Shown here: positions 16,114-23,985 of the stretch, one piece after another
How positions within the stretch are numbered: position 1 is the stretch's first letter
Layout of the letters: the number at the start of each line of letters is the position of its first letter
From: DAOVGZ01 sp964477815
Lineage (GTDB): Bacteria; Babelota; Babeliae; Babelales; Vermiphilaceae
Reading direction: 5' to 3'
DNA: 27,425 nucleotides
NCBI GenBank assembly: GCA_964477815.1
Contig: CAYZEO010000011.1
Coordinates: 1 to 27,425, forward strand
Translations under genes and position numbers: made by a program
Notes under the pieces: generated by a model
Seen by the model: only the letters and a program-made list of their open reading frames with translations
What the model was told of the DNA's origin: nothing
The model's database searches: none

Positions 16114-16827
16114 TTGTACATAATTGAAGGCAACATTGGAGCTGGAAAAACAACATTTTTGAAAATGATCGATAAATTTTTGCCTTACGTCAAGATTGTA
16201 GATGAGCCGCTCAACTCGTGGAACAACAAAAGCCACGGGGCCTCCTTGCTTTCCAACTTTTACTCTGACACTGAACGCTGGGCATTTACCATGGAGATGT
16301 TTACACTCATGCGCCGCGTTCAAGAACACATACGAGAACAAATAAAATGTGATCAATACGTCGTTATGGAAAGATCTATCTATTCCGGTTATTACTGTTT
16401 TGCCCTTAATAGCTACGAACAAGGCTTCATGAATGATCTTGAATGGGAGATACACAAACAATGGTTCAACTATCTCGTCAATGAAAAATGTGCACATCCT
16501 AAGGGATTTATTTATCTGAAAACAACACCCAAAATAGCTTACGAACGTACAAAAAAAAGAAATCGCGAGGGAGAGGAAATAATCCCACTTTCATATTTTC
16601 AGCAAATAGATAAACAACTTGAGCAGTTCCTTGTAAAAAAACAGGGGCTAACCGAAGGGCTGGAGGCTACTCCTGTTTTAATACTTGATTGTGATCAAGA
16701 GTTTGAAGCAAGCGAAACGCGAAAAAAACAATTAATAGATCAACTTGAACAGTTCTTTGCTCAGACAAAAAAATTTATTCCCCCAGAGAAAGAGATAAAT
16801 GAGCGAAACCAAACCCACATTTTATAA
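16114..16827 (+). CDS. Deoxynucleoside kinase (dCK/dGK/TK2 family), eukaryote-like
   Basis: Phosphorylates deoxynucleosides to monophosphates for DNA-precursor salvage, in the cytoplasm. 237 residues. P-loop GNIGAGKTT at 6-14, catalytic Glu in VDEPLNSW (about 31), MERSIYS at 85-91 (the D/E-R-S motif) and a LID with several Arg (YERTKKRNREGEE, 143-155) followed by IPLSYFQQI. ERSIYSGYYCF and the LID resemble animal TK2/insect dNK more than the DRS-type bacterial kinases. The start is TTG at 16114, 5 nt behind a near-perfect AAAGGAGGT; no ATG lies nearby. Its end overlaps the next gene by 29 nt. Substrate preference cannot be read from the sequence. Confidence 0.88.
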   Translation: MYIIEGNIGAGKTTFLKMIDKFLPYVKIVDEPLNSWNNKSHGASLLSNFYSDTERWAFTMEMFTLMRRVQEHIREQIKCDQYVVMERSIYSGYYCFALNSYEQGFMNDLEWEIHKQWFNYLVNEKCAHPKGFIYLKTTPKIAYERTKKRNREGEEIIPLSYFQQIDKQLEQFLVKKQGLTEGLEATPVLILDCDQEFEASETRKKQLIDQLEQFFAQTKKFIPPEKEINERNQTHIL

Positions 16828-17218
16828 TCAGAAACTTCTGAATCATAAATACAAAAAAATTTTTCTTATATTTTTGGTGCATTTGATAAGTACAAATATT
16901 TGTGGAATGGAAAATGAAAATAATAACTCCAGCAGCATATCCTCTATCACTTCTAGCACGCCCTCTACCTCTTCTGATTTAACACTAGATGAAATACTCA
17001 GGTTAACACGTCCAACAAGCAACAGATCTCCGATTTCCTCAGACAATAAGAGCAGATCTTCATCTTGTAGCATGTTTATTAATAATTTTTTTGAACTATT
17101 GAATGATATTTGCAAGAATTGTTGTTGCCCATGTCGAAACTGTTTAAAAAAAAATAAAGTTACGCCCGTGATAAAAATAACGGTACAAACTTGTTGCAAA
17201 CATGAATCTGATGATTAA
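16799..17218 (+). CDS. Small exported Ser/Thr- and Cys-rich protein
   Basis: 139 residues, no family recognised. A 19-residue polar N-terminus precedes a hydrophobic signal-like helix (IFLIFLVHLISTNICGM, about 21-37). A Ser/Thr-rich stretch (about 43-60) and a Cys-rich patch follow (CKNCCCPCRNC, about 108-118), plus CC near the end; the Cys could bind metal or form disulfides after export. The ATG overlaps the kinase by 29 nt with only a weak purine stretch before it, suggesting translational coupling; an internal start nearer the hydrophobic core is possible. The stop codon directly abuts the stop of the convergent peptidase gene. Function unknown. Confidence 0.65.
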   Translation: MSETKPTFYNQKLLNHKYKKIFLIFLVHLISTNICGMENENNNSSSISSITSSTPSTSSDLTLDEILRLTRPTSNRSPISSDNKSRSSSCSMFINNFFELLNDICKNCCCPCRNCLKKNKVTPVIKITVQTCCKHESDD

Positions 17219-18073
17219 CTAATTGGTATACAACCAAGTATCAAGTGCGGCAGGATAGCACTGGCCATCTTCGTAGTCAGGATCTTGCAACATTTCGTCA
17301 CGCAATCTTTTCATATATTTTACTCGATCAGGTGACTTGGGGTGGCATTGCCCTCCCCGTGAAACCTCAATATGATCTTCAGAAATTAGTTTTTCATGCT
17401 TTTCAATAAACGCATTTACAATATCTAATCCACCAACTAATCCTGCAAAAATATCAGCTATCTCTTCTTGCAGAATAGCAAAACGAGTCTCAAACGACTT
17501 TAACTTTGCTGTGTCCATGTTTTTCTGATTTTCTTTTATAAAATTATTTAGGAATTTCGATTCAACCCCATGAAACATATTAACGTGCATCCACTCATGC
17601 AAAATCGTCGATTTTACTTGATTATCACTCAGATTATGAGAATTGATTGATTCTTCATCAATAAAAATCGTGACACTGTCCGACTCACCAAAATGAAGAT
17701 CTCCACCATTATCATTTTTTGCATTTACAACATGCGGAACTTTTCTTTTAAACTTATCAGACAATTCGGCAACGATAGCCCTGAATCTCGGACTTAATGC
17801 CCGATCGGTAGATTTCTTCCAAAGACGTTCTATTGGATCTACTAAATTTTTCTTGATGAACCGATGAATTTTACAATCTGTTCTGTTTATTCTCCACTGT
17901 GGAGAAGTCAAGCCAAAAAAGGAACATATCTCATTTTCCAGATTAAGAATACGAGAACTAAACTCTCTTTTAAATTTTAAAAATGTGGTAGGAGGAGCAG
18001 CAGAAAATGTAATGGCATTCGATGCAATCGCCAACAAAATAAAAAGACTTCGATTTCTTCTGATCCCCAACAT
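17219..18073 (-). CDS. Exported M48-like zinc metallopeptidase
   Basis: 284 residues. A signal peptide (about 1-26, SLFILLAIASNAITFSAA) precedes a ~255-residue domain. The zinc site is HEWMH (159-163); the third ligand region is EEIADIFAG (203-211), matching the E-x-E-A-D element of M48 enzymes, and HPKSPDRVKYMKRL (244-257) matches the M48 H-P-x(3)-R-I-x-x-L motif. The surrounding sequence is otherwise divergent, and there are none of the extra membrane helices of HtpX. Expected in the periplasm, or secreted, where it might degrade misfolded proteins or host proteins. Lies 45 nt behind the gene at 18119 and is probably cotranscribed. The ribosome site is weak. Confidence 0.75.
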   Translation of the reverse strand: MLGIRRNRSLFILLAIASNAITFSAAPPTTFLKFKREFSSRILNLENEICSFFGLTSPQWRINRTDCKIHRFIKKNLVDPIERLWKKSTDRALSPRFRAIVAELSDKFKRKVPHVVNAKNDNGGDLHFGESDSVTIFIDEESINSHNLSDNQVKSTILHEWMHVNMFHGVESKFLNNFIKENQKNMDTAKLKSFETRFAILQEEIADIFAGLVGGLDIVNAFIEKHEKLISEDHIEVSRGGQCHPKSPDRVKYMKRLRDEMLQDPDYEDGQCYPAALDTWLYTN

Positions 18074-18118
18074 AATATAGCGTACCCCCGCATCCTATCG
18101 ATCAATCTATCTGATTAT

Positions 18119-19267
18119 TTATTTGCGCTTTGCCTTTGGCATGTTTTCGTTTTTTTTGACTCTTTTTTTTGTTGATTTCTTTTTCGAGGCAAAGAATCGA
18201 CTCCACTTTTTACTTTTTTTATTAACTTTATTTTGATTAATCATTTGGACCAACAAATCATTCGACCCTGGATTATACACCACATGCCCATCTTGATCGA
18301 AATCAACTCCACCATTTATACCCCGGTTTATTTCAAACAACGCACGAGCCATCATCATTCTAGAATCTGGGGCGCCAGGCGCAAGAAGCGATGGAGGCGT
18401 TTGTCCGTACAGCATTGATTGTAACGATAACGCTAGTGGGAAAAATCCTGCATTGTAAAGCCCATCAAGCCGCCCAAGAATGCCCGATCCTTTTGTAATT
18501 GCCGAACCTATTGCACCGGCACTGCCAGCTACGGCTTTAGAAAAACCATAGATGCCCCCACCTAACAAAATAAAAGGCAAAACATATTTTCTGGAAACAT
18601 GTAAAACTTTTGCTCCACCATTAAGTAGTTTTTCACTAAAAGAGGTCGCTCTCCATTTTTTTAAAAGGATCATAGCCTGGTCTTGTGTAATGCTTTTATT
18701 TTTTAAACGAAACATTATTTCTTGAATAACAATTTGATTGTACTGCTCCCTGGTCAGCCTCTTATTTTCAAATTCCAATCTAATCTTGTGAAAATATAGG
18801 TTAAGACCAGTAAGCAACGCACGAACATATTTGGTTGGCAAAATCCCTTCATTGCTCAGCTTAAAAATTTCTTCCAAAACCTCTTTTTTAGACATGCCAT
18901 TCTGCATTTTTACTGCGAACTCTTCACAAAGCAATTCTACGAGTTTGAGCTTTTGAACTATTTCATCAACATTTTTTGGACCTATTTTATTTTTTTTCTT
19001 AAGATCAACAACCGTACGCAAAACATCCTCAGCAGATATTGTCTTAGCAATAAGACGAGCGGCAAAGTGAGTAATGAGTTTTGAAATGGCTTCTGAGTGT
19101 TTTTTGATTCTATCCTTTTTTTCTTCAGAAGAAGCAGTCTTCTTAGAAACTATCTTCTGTGGATTTCTTGCTTCATTACCATTCTGTGCAAATAAAACCG
19201 CACAACTGGTAAGCAAAGAAAGTCCAAAAAATACCGATCTTATTTTTTTGTACACGATTAACCCCAT
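18119..19267 (-). CDS. Exported protein with Gly-rich hydrophobic segment and basic tail
   Basis: 382 residues, no family recognised. A signal peptide ends near VLFAQ (residues 24-28). Residues 45-210 are helical and charged. A Gly/Ala-rich hydrophobic segment at about 228-266 (LPFILLGGGIYGFSKAVAG) may insert into a membrane. DFDQDG at 322-327 resembles a calcium-loop start, but the 12th position is Pro instead of Glu. The last ~35 residues are very basic (KKSKKWSRFF, KKKSTKKRVKK). The ATG at 19267 has no good ribosome site; a GTG at 19255 has GGGG 6 nt before it and gives a tidier signal peptide, so translation may start there. Probably in one operon with the M48-like peptidase. Function unknown. 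Confidence 0.75.
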   Translation of the reverse strand: MGLIVYKKIRSVFFGLSLLTSCAVLFAQNGNEARNPQKIVSKKTASSEEKKDRIKKHSEAISKLITHFAARLIAKTISAEDVLRTVVDLKKKNKIGPKNVDEIVQKLKLVELLCEEFAVKMQNGMSKKEVLEEIFKLSNEGILPTKYVRALLTGLNLYFHKIRLEFENKRLTREQYNQIVIQEIMFRLKNKSITQDQAMILLKKWRATSFSEKLLNGGAKVLHVSRKYVLPFILLGGGIYGFSKAVAGSAGAIGSAITKGSGILGRLDGLYNAGFFPLALSLQSMLYGQTPPSLLAPGAPDSRMMMARALFEINRGINGGVDFDQDGHVVYNPGSNDLLVQMINQNKVNKKSKKWSRFFASKKKSTKKRVKKNENMPKAKRK

Positions 19268-19305
19268 TTATTTATTGATCCATTTATTTAATCTTTTTCA
19301 TTTCC

Positions 19306-19329
19306 GTCCTATTTTTTACACAATAGGAC
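19306..19329. repeat. 7-bp inverted repeat upstream of the 382-residue protein
   Basis: GTCCTAT (19306-19312) and ATAGGAC (19323-19329) are separated by 10 nt, in the 148-nt gap between tyrS and the next minus-strand gene. In the minus direction a short A-run lies in the loop, but no T-tract follows the stem, so an operator is as likely as a terminator. Confidence 0.3.
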
Positions 19330-19415
19330 TATCCTTTCTATTTCATAGTAAGACTAACATACAAATGAGCTTTTTCAACGGCATCCGGATTATTACTATT
19401 TGAACCGCAAGGCTG

Positions 19416-20612
19416 TCATTTAAGCCTGTAGATCCTGTGTTTGCCCACCTTGAGTGTGCTACCGCTCTTCCAAGAAATCTCTGCCTGAAACTCCTTGATC
19501 TGTTGACCATCAAGCTGGACCGCACCAGCCTGCAAAAGTCTTTTTGCCTCCGAGGAACTTTTAACCGCACCAATATCACGTAGAAGCTGCACTATCCAGA
19601 CGGGATTTGGAGTTTGGGGCGACAACTCAACCTCCCGAGCTTTTGAGTAATCTTTTTTTTGAAACAACGCCTCAAAGGCACTTTGCGCCTCTTTGGCCTC
19701 TTTTTCTGACCAAAAACGTGCGATAATACCGTATGCCATATCCTTTTTCAGCTCCATAGGATGGAGATTACCACTCGCCATCCGCTCTTGCATTTGCGAA
19801 ATTTCGGACTTGTCCGCATTCAAGAGAAGCTCAAAATATCGCCACATCAGCTTGTCTGAAATCGACATGAGCTTACCGTATGCTTGGCTTGCAGACTCAG
19901 TCAAACCAATTGCATTTCCAAGAGATTTTGACATTTTTGCCTCACCATCCAACCCCTCAAGCAGCGGCATCGTCAGTACGACCTGAGGCTCAATACCATA
20001 TTGCTCTTGCAAAAAACGCCCCAAAAGCATATTAAAGGTCTGATCTGTTCCCCCCAGCTCCACATCTGCTTTCAATTCAACCGAATCATAAGCCTGAAAC
20101 ACAGGATACAAAAGTTCATGCAAACCTATCGACTGTTGTTTTTTTATTCTTGAAGAAAAATCTTCCCTTTCAGTCAAGCGAGCGAGCGTTAACTTGCCAC
20201 ATAACTGCACAACCTCTTTACTCGTCAGCTTATCCAGCCACTCCGAGTTATAATTAATGGTCAGTTTTTTCGGATCTAATATCTTACCAACCTGCTCAAA
20301 ATATGTTTTAGTGTTGCGGGCAATCTCTTGTTCAGTTAGTGGCGGTCGAGTCTTTGATTTCCCTGTTGGATCACCGATACGAGCAGTAAAATCTCCAATT
20401 AAAAAAACAACCTCATGCCCTAAATCTTGAAATTGTCTTAACTTTGAAAGAACAACCGCATGCCCAAGATGCAAATCTGGCGCGGTAGGATCCGCGCCAA
20501 ACTTAATTTTCAACCTTTTTCCACTCGCCATCTTTTTTTTAAGTCCACCTTCTGGAAGAATCTGGCTTGCCCCCGTTTTTATAACATTCAAAGTATTTTC
20601 TTGATTTTTCAT
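19416..20612 (-). CDS. tyrS: Tyrosyl-tRNA synthetase
   Basis: Class I synthetase charging tRNA-Tyr. 398 residues. Seen: GADPTAPDLHLGH with HLGH (48-51), the Rossmann core with IGDFTARIGDPTGKS (72-86), tyrosine-binding region YPVFQAYDSVEL, GGTDQ (187-191), KMSKS (226-230), and a C-terminal S4 RNA-binding domain (about 335-398, with SSSEAKRLLQAGAVQLDG). The G-A-D-P-T-A start motif and the GDPTGKS element place it in the TyrRS subgroup found in proteobacteria and Thermus-type bacteria, not the B. stearothermophilus type. GGAG lies 10 nt before the ATG. Its start is 22 nt from the stop of the S2P-like gene, so the two form an operon. Confidence 0.96.
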   Translation of the reverse strand: MKNQENTLNVIKTGASQILPEGGLKKKMASGKRLKIKFGADPTAPDLHLGHAVVLSKLRQFQDLGHEVVFLIGDFTARIGDPTGKSKTRPPLTEQEIARNTKTYFEQVGKILDPKKLTINYNSEWLDKLTSKEVVQLCGKLTLARLTEREDFSSRIKKQQSIGLHELLYPVFQAYDSVELKADVELGGTDQTFNMLLGRFLQEQYGIEPQVVLTMPLLEGLDGEAKMSKSLGNAIGLTESASQAYGKLMSISDKLMWRYFELLLNADKSEISQMQERMASGNLHPMELKKDMAYGIIARFWSEKEAKEAQSAFEALFQKKDYSKAREVELSPQTPNPVWIVQLLRDIGAVKSSSEAKRLLQAGAVQLDGQQIKEFQAEISWKSGSTLKVGKHRIYRLK

Positions 20613-20634
20613 GGTTCATTTACTCCAATCCGCC

Positions 20635-21333
20635 CTATATACCACCCAATAAGTTGGCCAAAAAATATAAAAACCTAACAACAAGGAAGCGTAATGGATT
20701 AATAAAAAAATAAATCATCAACATCGGGAGCGCAATCACCAATACATTCCTATACTTGCTGTAAGAAGGAGATTTTTCCAATAATATTAATGCTAGTAGA
20801 TTAAACCCACTAATAATAAAATTGAGCACCGCAAGCAAAACACTCAAGAAAACAAGAGCTATTCCAATAAGTCCCAATGATATCGCAAGAGAAGAACTTG
20901 AAGGATAAGCTTGAGCAAACTGAGATTGCAGCAGATTCCCTGTAAAAAACATCGGCGCTGCCAAATGCAATACTGAAAACCCAAAGCTGTAAATCAACGC
21001 AATAAATACACCAATGGCCATAACCAGATGTGCAAAAGAATCAGAAAGATAGGCAAGCACTATTTTCAGAACTCGAAAATGCCCACAAATCTTGTGAGGA
21101 TTGATCGGAGCATAACGCCCCCACCCAAATCCAAAAAATAAAAGAAAAAGACCACCCAAAAAATCAACATGCACCAAGGGATTAAAACTGAGAAAACCCA
21201 AGCTTTCTGATGTGTCATCTCCAAATTGAAGAGCAACCCAAGCACGAAAATAACCTGCTGTTGTTACAACTATTGCATACGCTATAACAAGCGTAAGAAA
21301 ACTGATAATAAACTCTATTCCATGAACACTCAT
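20635..21333 (-). CDS. Site-2-protease-like (M50) membrane protein lacking the HExxH site
   Basis: 232 residues with about five to six membrane helices. Its layout follows compact site-2 proteases: N-terminal helix, a segment aligning with the HEYAHAW-x(5)-GD motif, then LGFLSFNPLVHVDFLGG (45-61), which matches the family R-L-T-L-N-P-L-x-H-I-D-P-L-G element, and FGWGRYAPINP, matching FGWAKPVPVNP. At the catalytic site, however, HExxH is replaced: the sequence reads AGYFRAW, with Ala26, Gly27 and Arg30 at the three key positions, so no zinc centre can form. Asp57 remains. Likely a non-proteolytic pseudoenzyme. It has a strong promoter and is followed by tyrS in 22 nt. Confidence 0.75.
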   Translation of the reverse strand: MSVHGIEFIISFLTLVIAYAIVVTTAGYFRAWVALQFGDDTSESLGFLSFNPLVHVDFLGGLFLLFFGFGWGRYAPINPHKICGHFRVLKIVLAYLSDSFAHLVMAIGVFIALIYSFGFSVLHLAAPMFFTGNLLQSQFAQAYPSSSSLAISLGLIGIALVFLSVLLAVLNFIISGFNLLALILLEKSPSYSKYRNVLVIALPMLMIYFFINPLRFLVVRFLYFLANLLGGI

Positions 21334-21383
21334 AAAAAACTCTATGATTTCATAAACATCGATAAGTCACACCATATGGATTT

Positions 21384-21412
21384 ATTCTAGAAGAAAGCCC
21401 TTCTGCGGTCAA
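21384..21412 (-). promoter_or_regulatory. Predicted promoter of the S2P-like gene and tyrS
   Basis: On the minus strand TTGACC (21407-21412) is separated by exactly 17 nt from TAGAAT (21384-21389), 5 of 6 matches at each box. It lies about 50 nt upstream of the ATG. Confidence 0.65.
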
Positions 21413-21428
21413 ATGCACAGAGATGAAT

Positions 21429-21457
21429 TTGCGCTACACCTCTTCCTGCAGTAGAAT
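21429..21457 (+). promoter_or_regulatory. Predicted promoter of the TPR membrane protein
   Basis: TTGCGC (21429-21434) and TAGAAT (21452-21457) are exactly 17 nt apart. A small hairpin (CAGTA-GAA-TACTG) spans the -10 box. It is back to back with the promoter of the S2P-like gene, so the two may be regulated together. Confidence 0.6.
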
Positions 21458-21498
21458 ACTGTGACAAAAAAACAGGACTGTAGACAAAAAAGGAAGAG

Positions 21499-23841
21499 AT
21501 GATGACTAAGCCTGCTCAATCAAAACAAAAAAAAAATAAAAAAAGAAACGATAGTTCAACCCTACATCCGCCTTCCCCCAAACAAATATTCTCTATTTGG
21601 TTCTATCTTATCCCGCCATTCATTCTTGCCGCACTGACAACAGTCTTTTATTCACCATCACTCAACTATGCATTCCAGTTTGACAGTGTTGCAAACATTA
21701 CAAAACATTTTTCCATTCGACACCACGGATTTAAAGACCTTTTTTTAAAAAACACTCGCTGGATTAGCTACTGGCTCAACTCGCTTCACTACGGTATAGG
21801 AAAATTCAATCCTTTTTCCTACCGAGTAGGAAACCTAATCATTCATATTGCCAATGGACTGCTAGTTTTTTTTATTCTTTTTTTAGCCTTGAAACAATTA
21901 AAAAAAAGAAACTTTTTCTCTAGAAACGCTTTTTCGATTTCGTTTTTTACCGCAATTCTTTTTTTGCTCCACCCGGTGCAAACACAAACAGTATCATACG
22001 TTATCCAAGGTCAACTTGAAGGACTAGCCGCCCTATTTATTTTGAGCATGATTCTCTGCTTTTTTATGTTTACTCGAGCACAAAGCACATTAATAAAAAC
22101 TATTATTGTCATTCTTCTTTTCACACTAGGCCTTTTTTCATGTGGCACAAAGGAGATCGCCATCATTTCACCAGCGCTACTTGTCTTGTTTGATTGGTTT
22201 TTTATATCCCAGGGCAGCTGGAGCTCTTTTAAAAAACGAATGTTTCTACACGCCGCACTTGTCTTATTTATCTTTGGAATATACCTATACTTCTTAAAGC
22301 CTGATTTTTTTACAAGTATTATAGGCCTTAAAAAAGTCGCAAAAAACAACATCGGCAACGTTATCACCCACAAACCTGGATTAAAAATAACCCCTTGGAT
22401 GTTTTTTCGCTCGCAATTCAAGGTCATTTTGCATTACCTGTGGATGTTTATCTGGCCATTCAACATTAGCGTTGAGTACGACTGGATGCTTTCTCGTGGC
22501 ATTCTTCATCCGGATGCATTTTTCCCTCTTGCTATACTTTCTGCTCTTGCGTTTACCATTTTTCGGCTTTTGCGACGCAATATTACACACCTAATTGGAT
22601 TTGGCGCTCTCTGGTTTTTCATCTGCATCTCACCGCGCTCAAGCATTATTCCATCACCCGAACTTCTGGTTGATTACAAAACGTACCTTGCCTCAGCTGG
22701 TTGGCTTTTTTTGCTTGCATCCGGAATAGTCTGGCTCATCTTATTTGTGCTGAAAAAAATAAAATCACTCCCTCGATTCTTGCATGCCAAACACCAAGGT
22801 GCTCATGTGGCAGGAATTGCATTTGCTCTTTTGCTAGGTTTTTTGACAATACAACGGAACACCGTCTGGAGGTCCGGAACAGAATTTTGGGGCAACGTGA
22901 TTAAAAATGCTCCGGGAAAAGCTCGTGCATACAATAATTATGGAGTTGAACTGTCTCAGAACAAAAAAGACTACAAAGGCTCCATTCCTTACTTTAAAAA
23001 AGCCATCTCAATGGATAAAAATTACGCGGATCCACTAAATAATCTGTCCGTTGCATACTCGCACCTTGGCAAACTGGATGATGCAATTGAAACCTTAAAA
23101 AAAAGCCTGAAGATTAACCCCTACTACCCTGAAGGTTACAATAACCTCGCATCCTTTTATATCCAAAAAGGTGAGCTCGAAAAAGCCGAACGATCATTAA
23201 GCCTTGCCCTTCGCATGCGACCTCATTACGGAAAAGCGCTGTTTAACCTTGGTAGAGTTGCACTCAAGCGAGGAAATAAAGAAAAGGCTTGGGAATATTT
23301 CAGGGACTGCTGCACTAAAGCAGACTTTGATGTAAAATTTGGTTTTTCAATTTATGCTCAAGTCAGCATGGAGCTTAAAAAATACACAGACGCAGTATTT
23401 GCTTACGGTAAGATGCTACAAATAGACCCACGCGATTTAAAAACAGCGTTCAATTACGCAAATGCATGCTTCCTTTCAAAGGATTATGTCAAAGCTCAAG
23501 GAATGTACGAACAACTCATCGCTCAAAATCCCGGCGATATAAAATCCTGGTATAATCTTGCAGAAACCTATTTTGAGTTAAAAAAGTTTAAAAAAGCACT
23601 AGAAGGGTATCGCAAAACGTACCATCTGCGGGCACGTTTGCCGTACATACAGGTCAGAATGGCTCACTGCTTAGAAATAACCGGCAAGCCCTATGAAGCA
23701 AAAAAAATGATTGAAACATTTTTGAAAGAAAAACACCGAGGTAGCAAAACTATTCTTGCACAACTTCGACCTAAGGCGGAAAAATTATTAAAAGAGATGA
23801 ACAAAAAATACCCTGGAACCAAACCCAATATTGCAGTGTAA
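21499..23841 (+). CDS. Multi-pass membrane protein with C-terminal TPR repeats (TMTC/PMT-like)
   Basis: 780 residues. About eleven membrane helices occupy residues 30-460. The first loop after helix 1 reads PSLNYAFQFDSVANITKH (53-70), the place of the catalytic acidic motif in GT-C glycosyltransferases; here there is one Asp (62) where many have two. Residues ~470-760 carry about seven TPR units, for example AYNNYGVELSQNKKDYKGSI, PLNNLSVAYSHLGKLDDAIE and GYNNLASFYIQKGELEKAE. This layout is that of TMTC-like proteins, whose eukaryotic members transfer mannose; bacterial ones are mostly uncharacterised. Two adjacent ATGs (21499, 21502) follow AGGAAG; the second has better spacing. A terminator follows. 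Confidence 0.85.
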   Translation: MMTKPAQSKQKKNKKRNDSSTLHPPSPKQIFSIWFYLIPPFILAALTTVFYSPSLNYAFQFDSVANITKHFSIRHHGFKDLFLKNTRWISYWLNSLHYGIGKFNPFSYRVGNLIIHIANGLLVFFILFLALKQLKKRNFFSRNAFSISFFTAILFLLHPVQTQTVSYVIQGQLEGLAALFILSMILCFFMFTRAQSTLIKTIIVILLFTLGLFSCGTKEIAIISPALLVLFDWFFISQGSWSSFKKRMFLHAALVLFIFGIYLYFLKPDFFTSIIGLKKVAKNNIGNVITHKPGLKITPWMFFRSQFKVILHYLWMFIWPFNISVEYDWMLSRGILHPDAFFPLAILSALAFTIFRLLRRNITHLIGFGALWFFICISPRSSIIPSPELLVDYKTYLASAGWLFLLASGIVWLILFVLKKIKSLPRFLHAKHQGAHVAGIAFALLLGFLTIQRNTVWRSGTEFWGNVIKNAPGKARAYNNYGVELSQNKKDYKGSIPYFKKAISMDKNYADPLNNLSVAYSHLGKLDDAIETLKKSLKINPYYPEGYNNLASFYIQKGELEKAERSLSLALRMRPHYGKALFNLGRVALKRGNKEKAWEYFRDCCTKADFDVKFGFSIYAQVSMELKKYTDAVFAYGKMLQIDPRDLKTAFNYANACFLSKDYVKAQGMYEQLIAQNPGDIKSWYNLAETYFELKKFKKALEGYRKTYHLRARLPYIQVRMAHCLEITGKPYEAKKMIETFLKEKHRGSKTILAQLRPKAEKLLKEMNKKYPGTKPNIAV

Positions 23842-23922
23842 ATACACTACTGCAAAAAAAGCCCACTCTCCACTTTTTTGGCACCTCTGAATTATCAACT
23901 TTCGGACCACTCAAAACTGTAC

Positions 23923-23971
23923 AAAAAAGGGCGCAACAGGTAGTATTGTTAAATATGTTGAGCCCTTTTTT
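23923..23971. terminator. A-stem-T hairpin between the TPR gene and valS, possible attenuator
   Basis: A 10-bp perfect stem (23923-23932 with 23962-23971: A6-GGGC and GCCC-T6) continues, after a G-A mismatch, with 5 more pairs (23934-23938 with 23956-23960) and a 17-nt loop. The T-run makes it a good terminator in either direction. It ends only 5 nt before the valS ribosome site (AAAGG, 23976-23980), so any transcript reaching valS from upstream must pass it. Confidence 0.75.
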
Positions 23972-23985
23972 AGCCAAAGGTTGTC

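Noticed and set aside
15883..16497. Minus-strand ORF of 204 residues rich in Phe and Leu
   Set aside because: It lies antisense across the Hsp20 and kinase genes, whose motifs are clear; composition is that of a mirror of AT-rich coding sequence.
18233..18418. Short plus-strand ORF inside the 382-residue gene
   Set aside because: Antisense shadow without ribosome site or recognisable domain.
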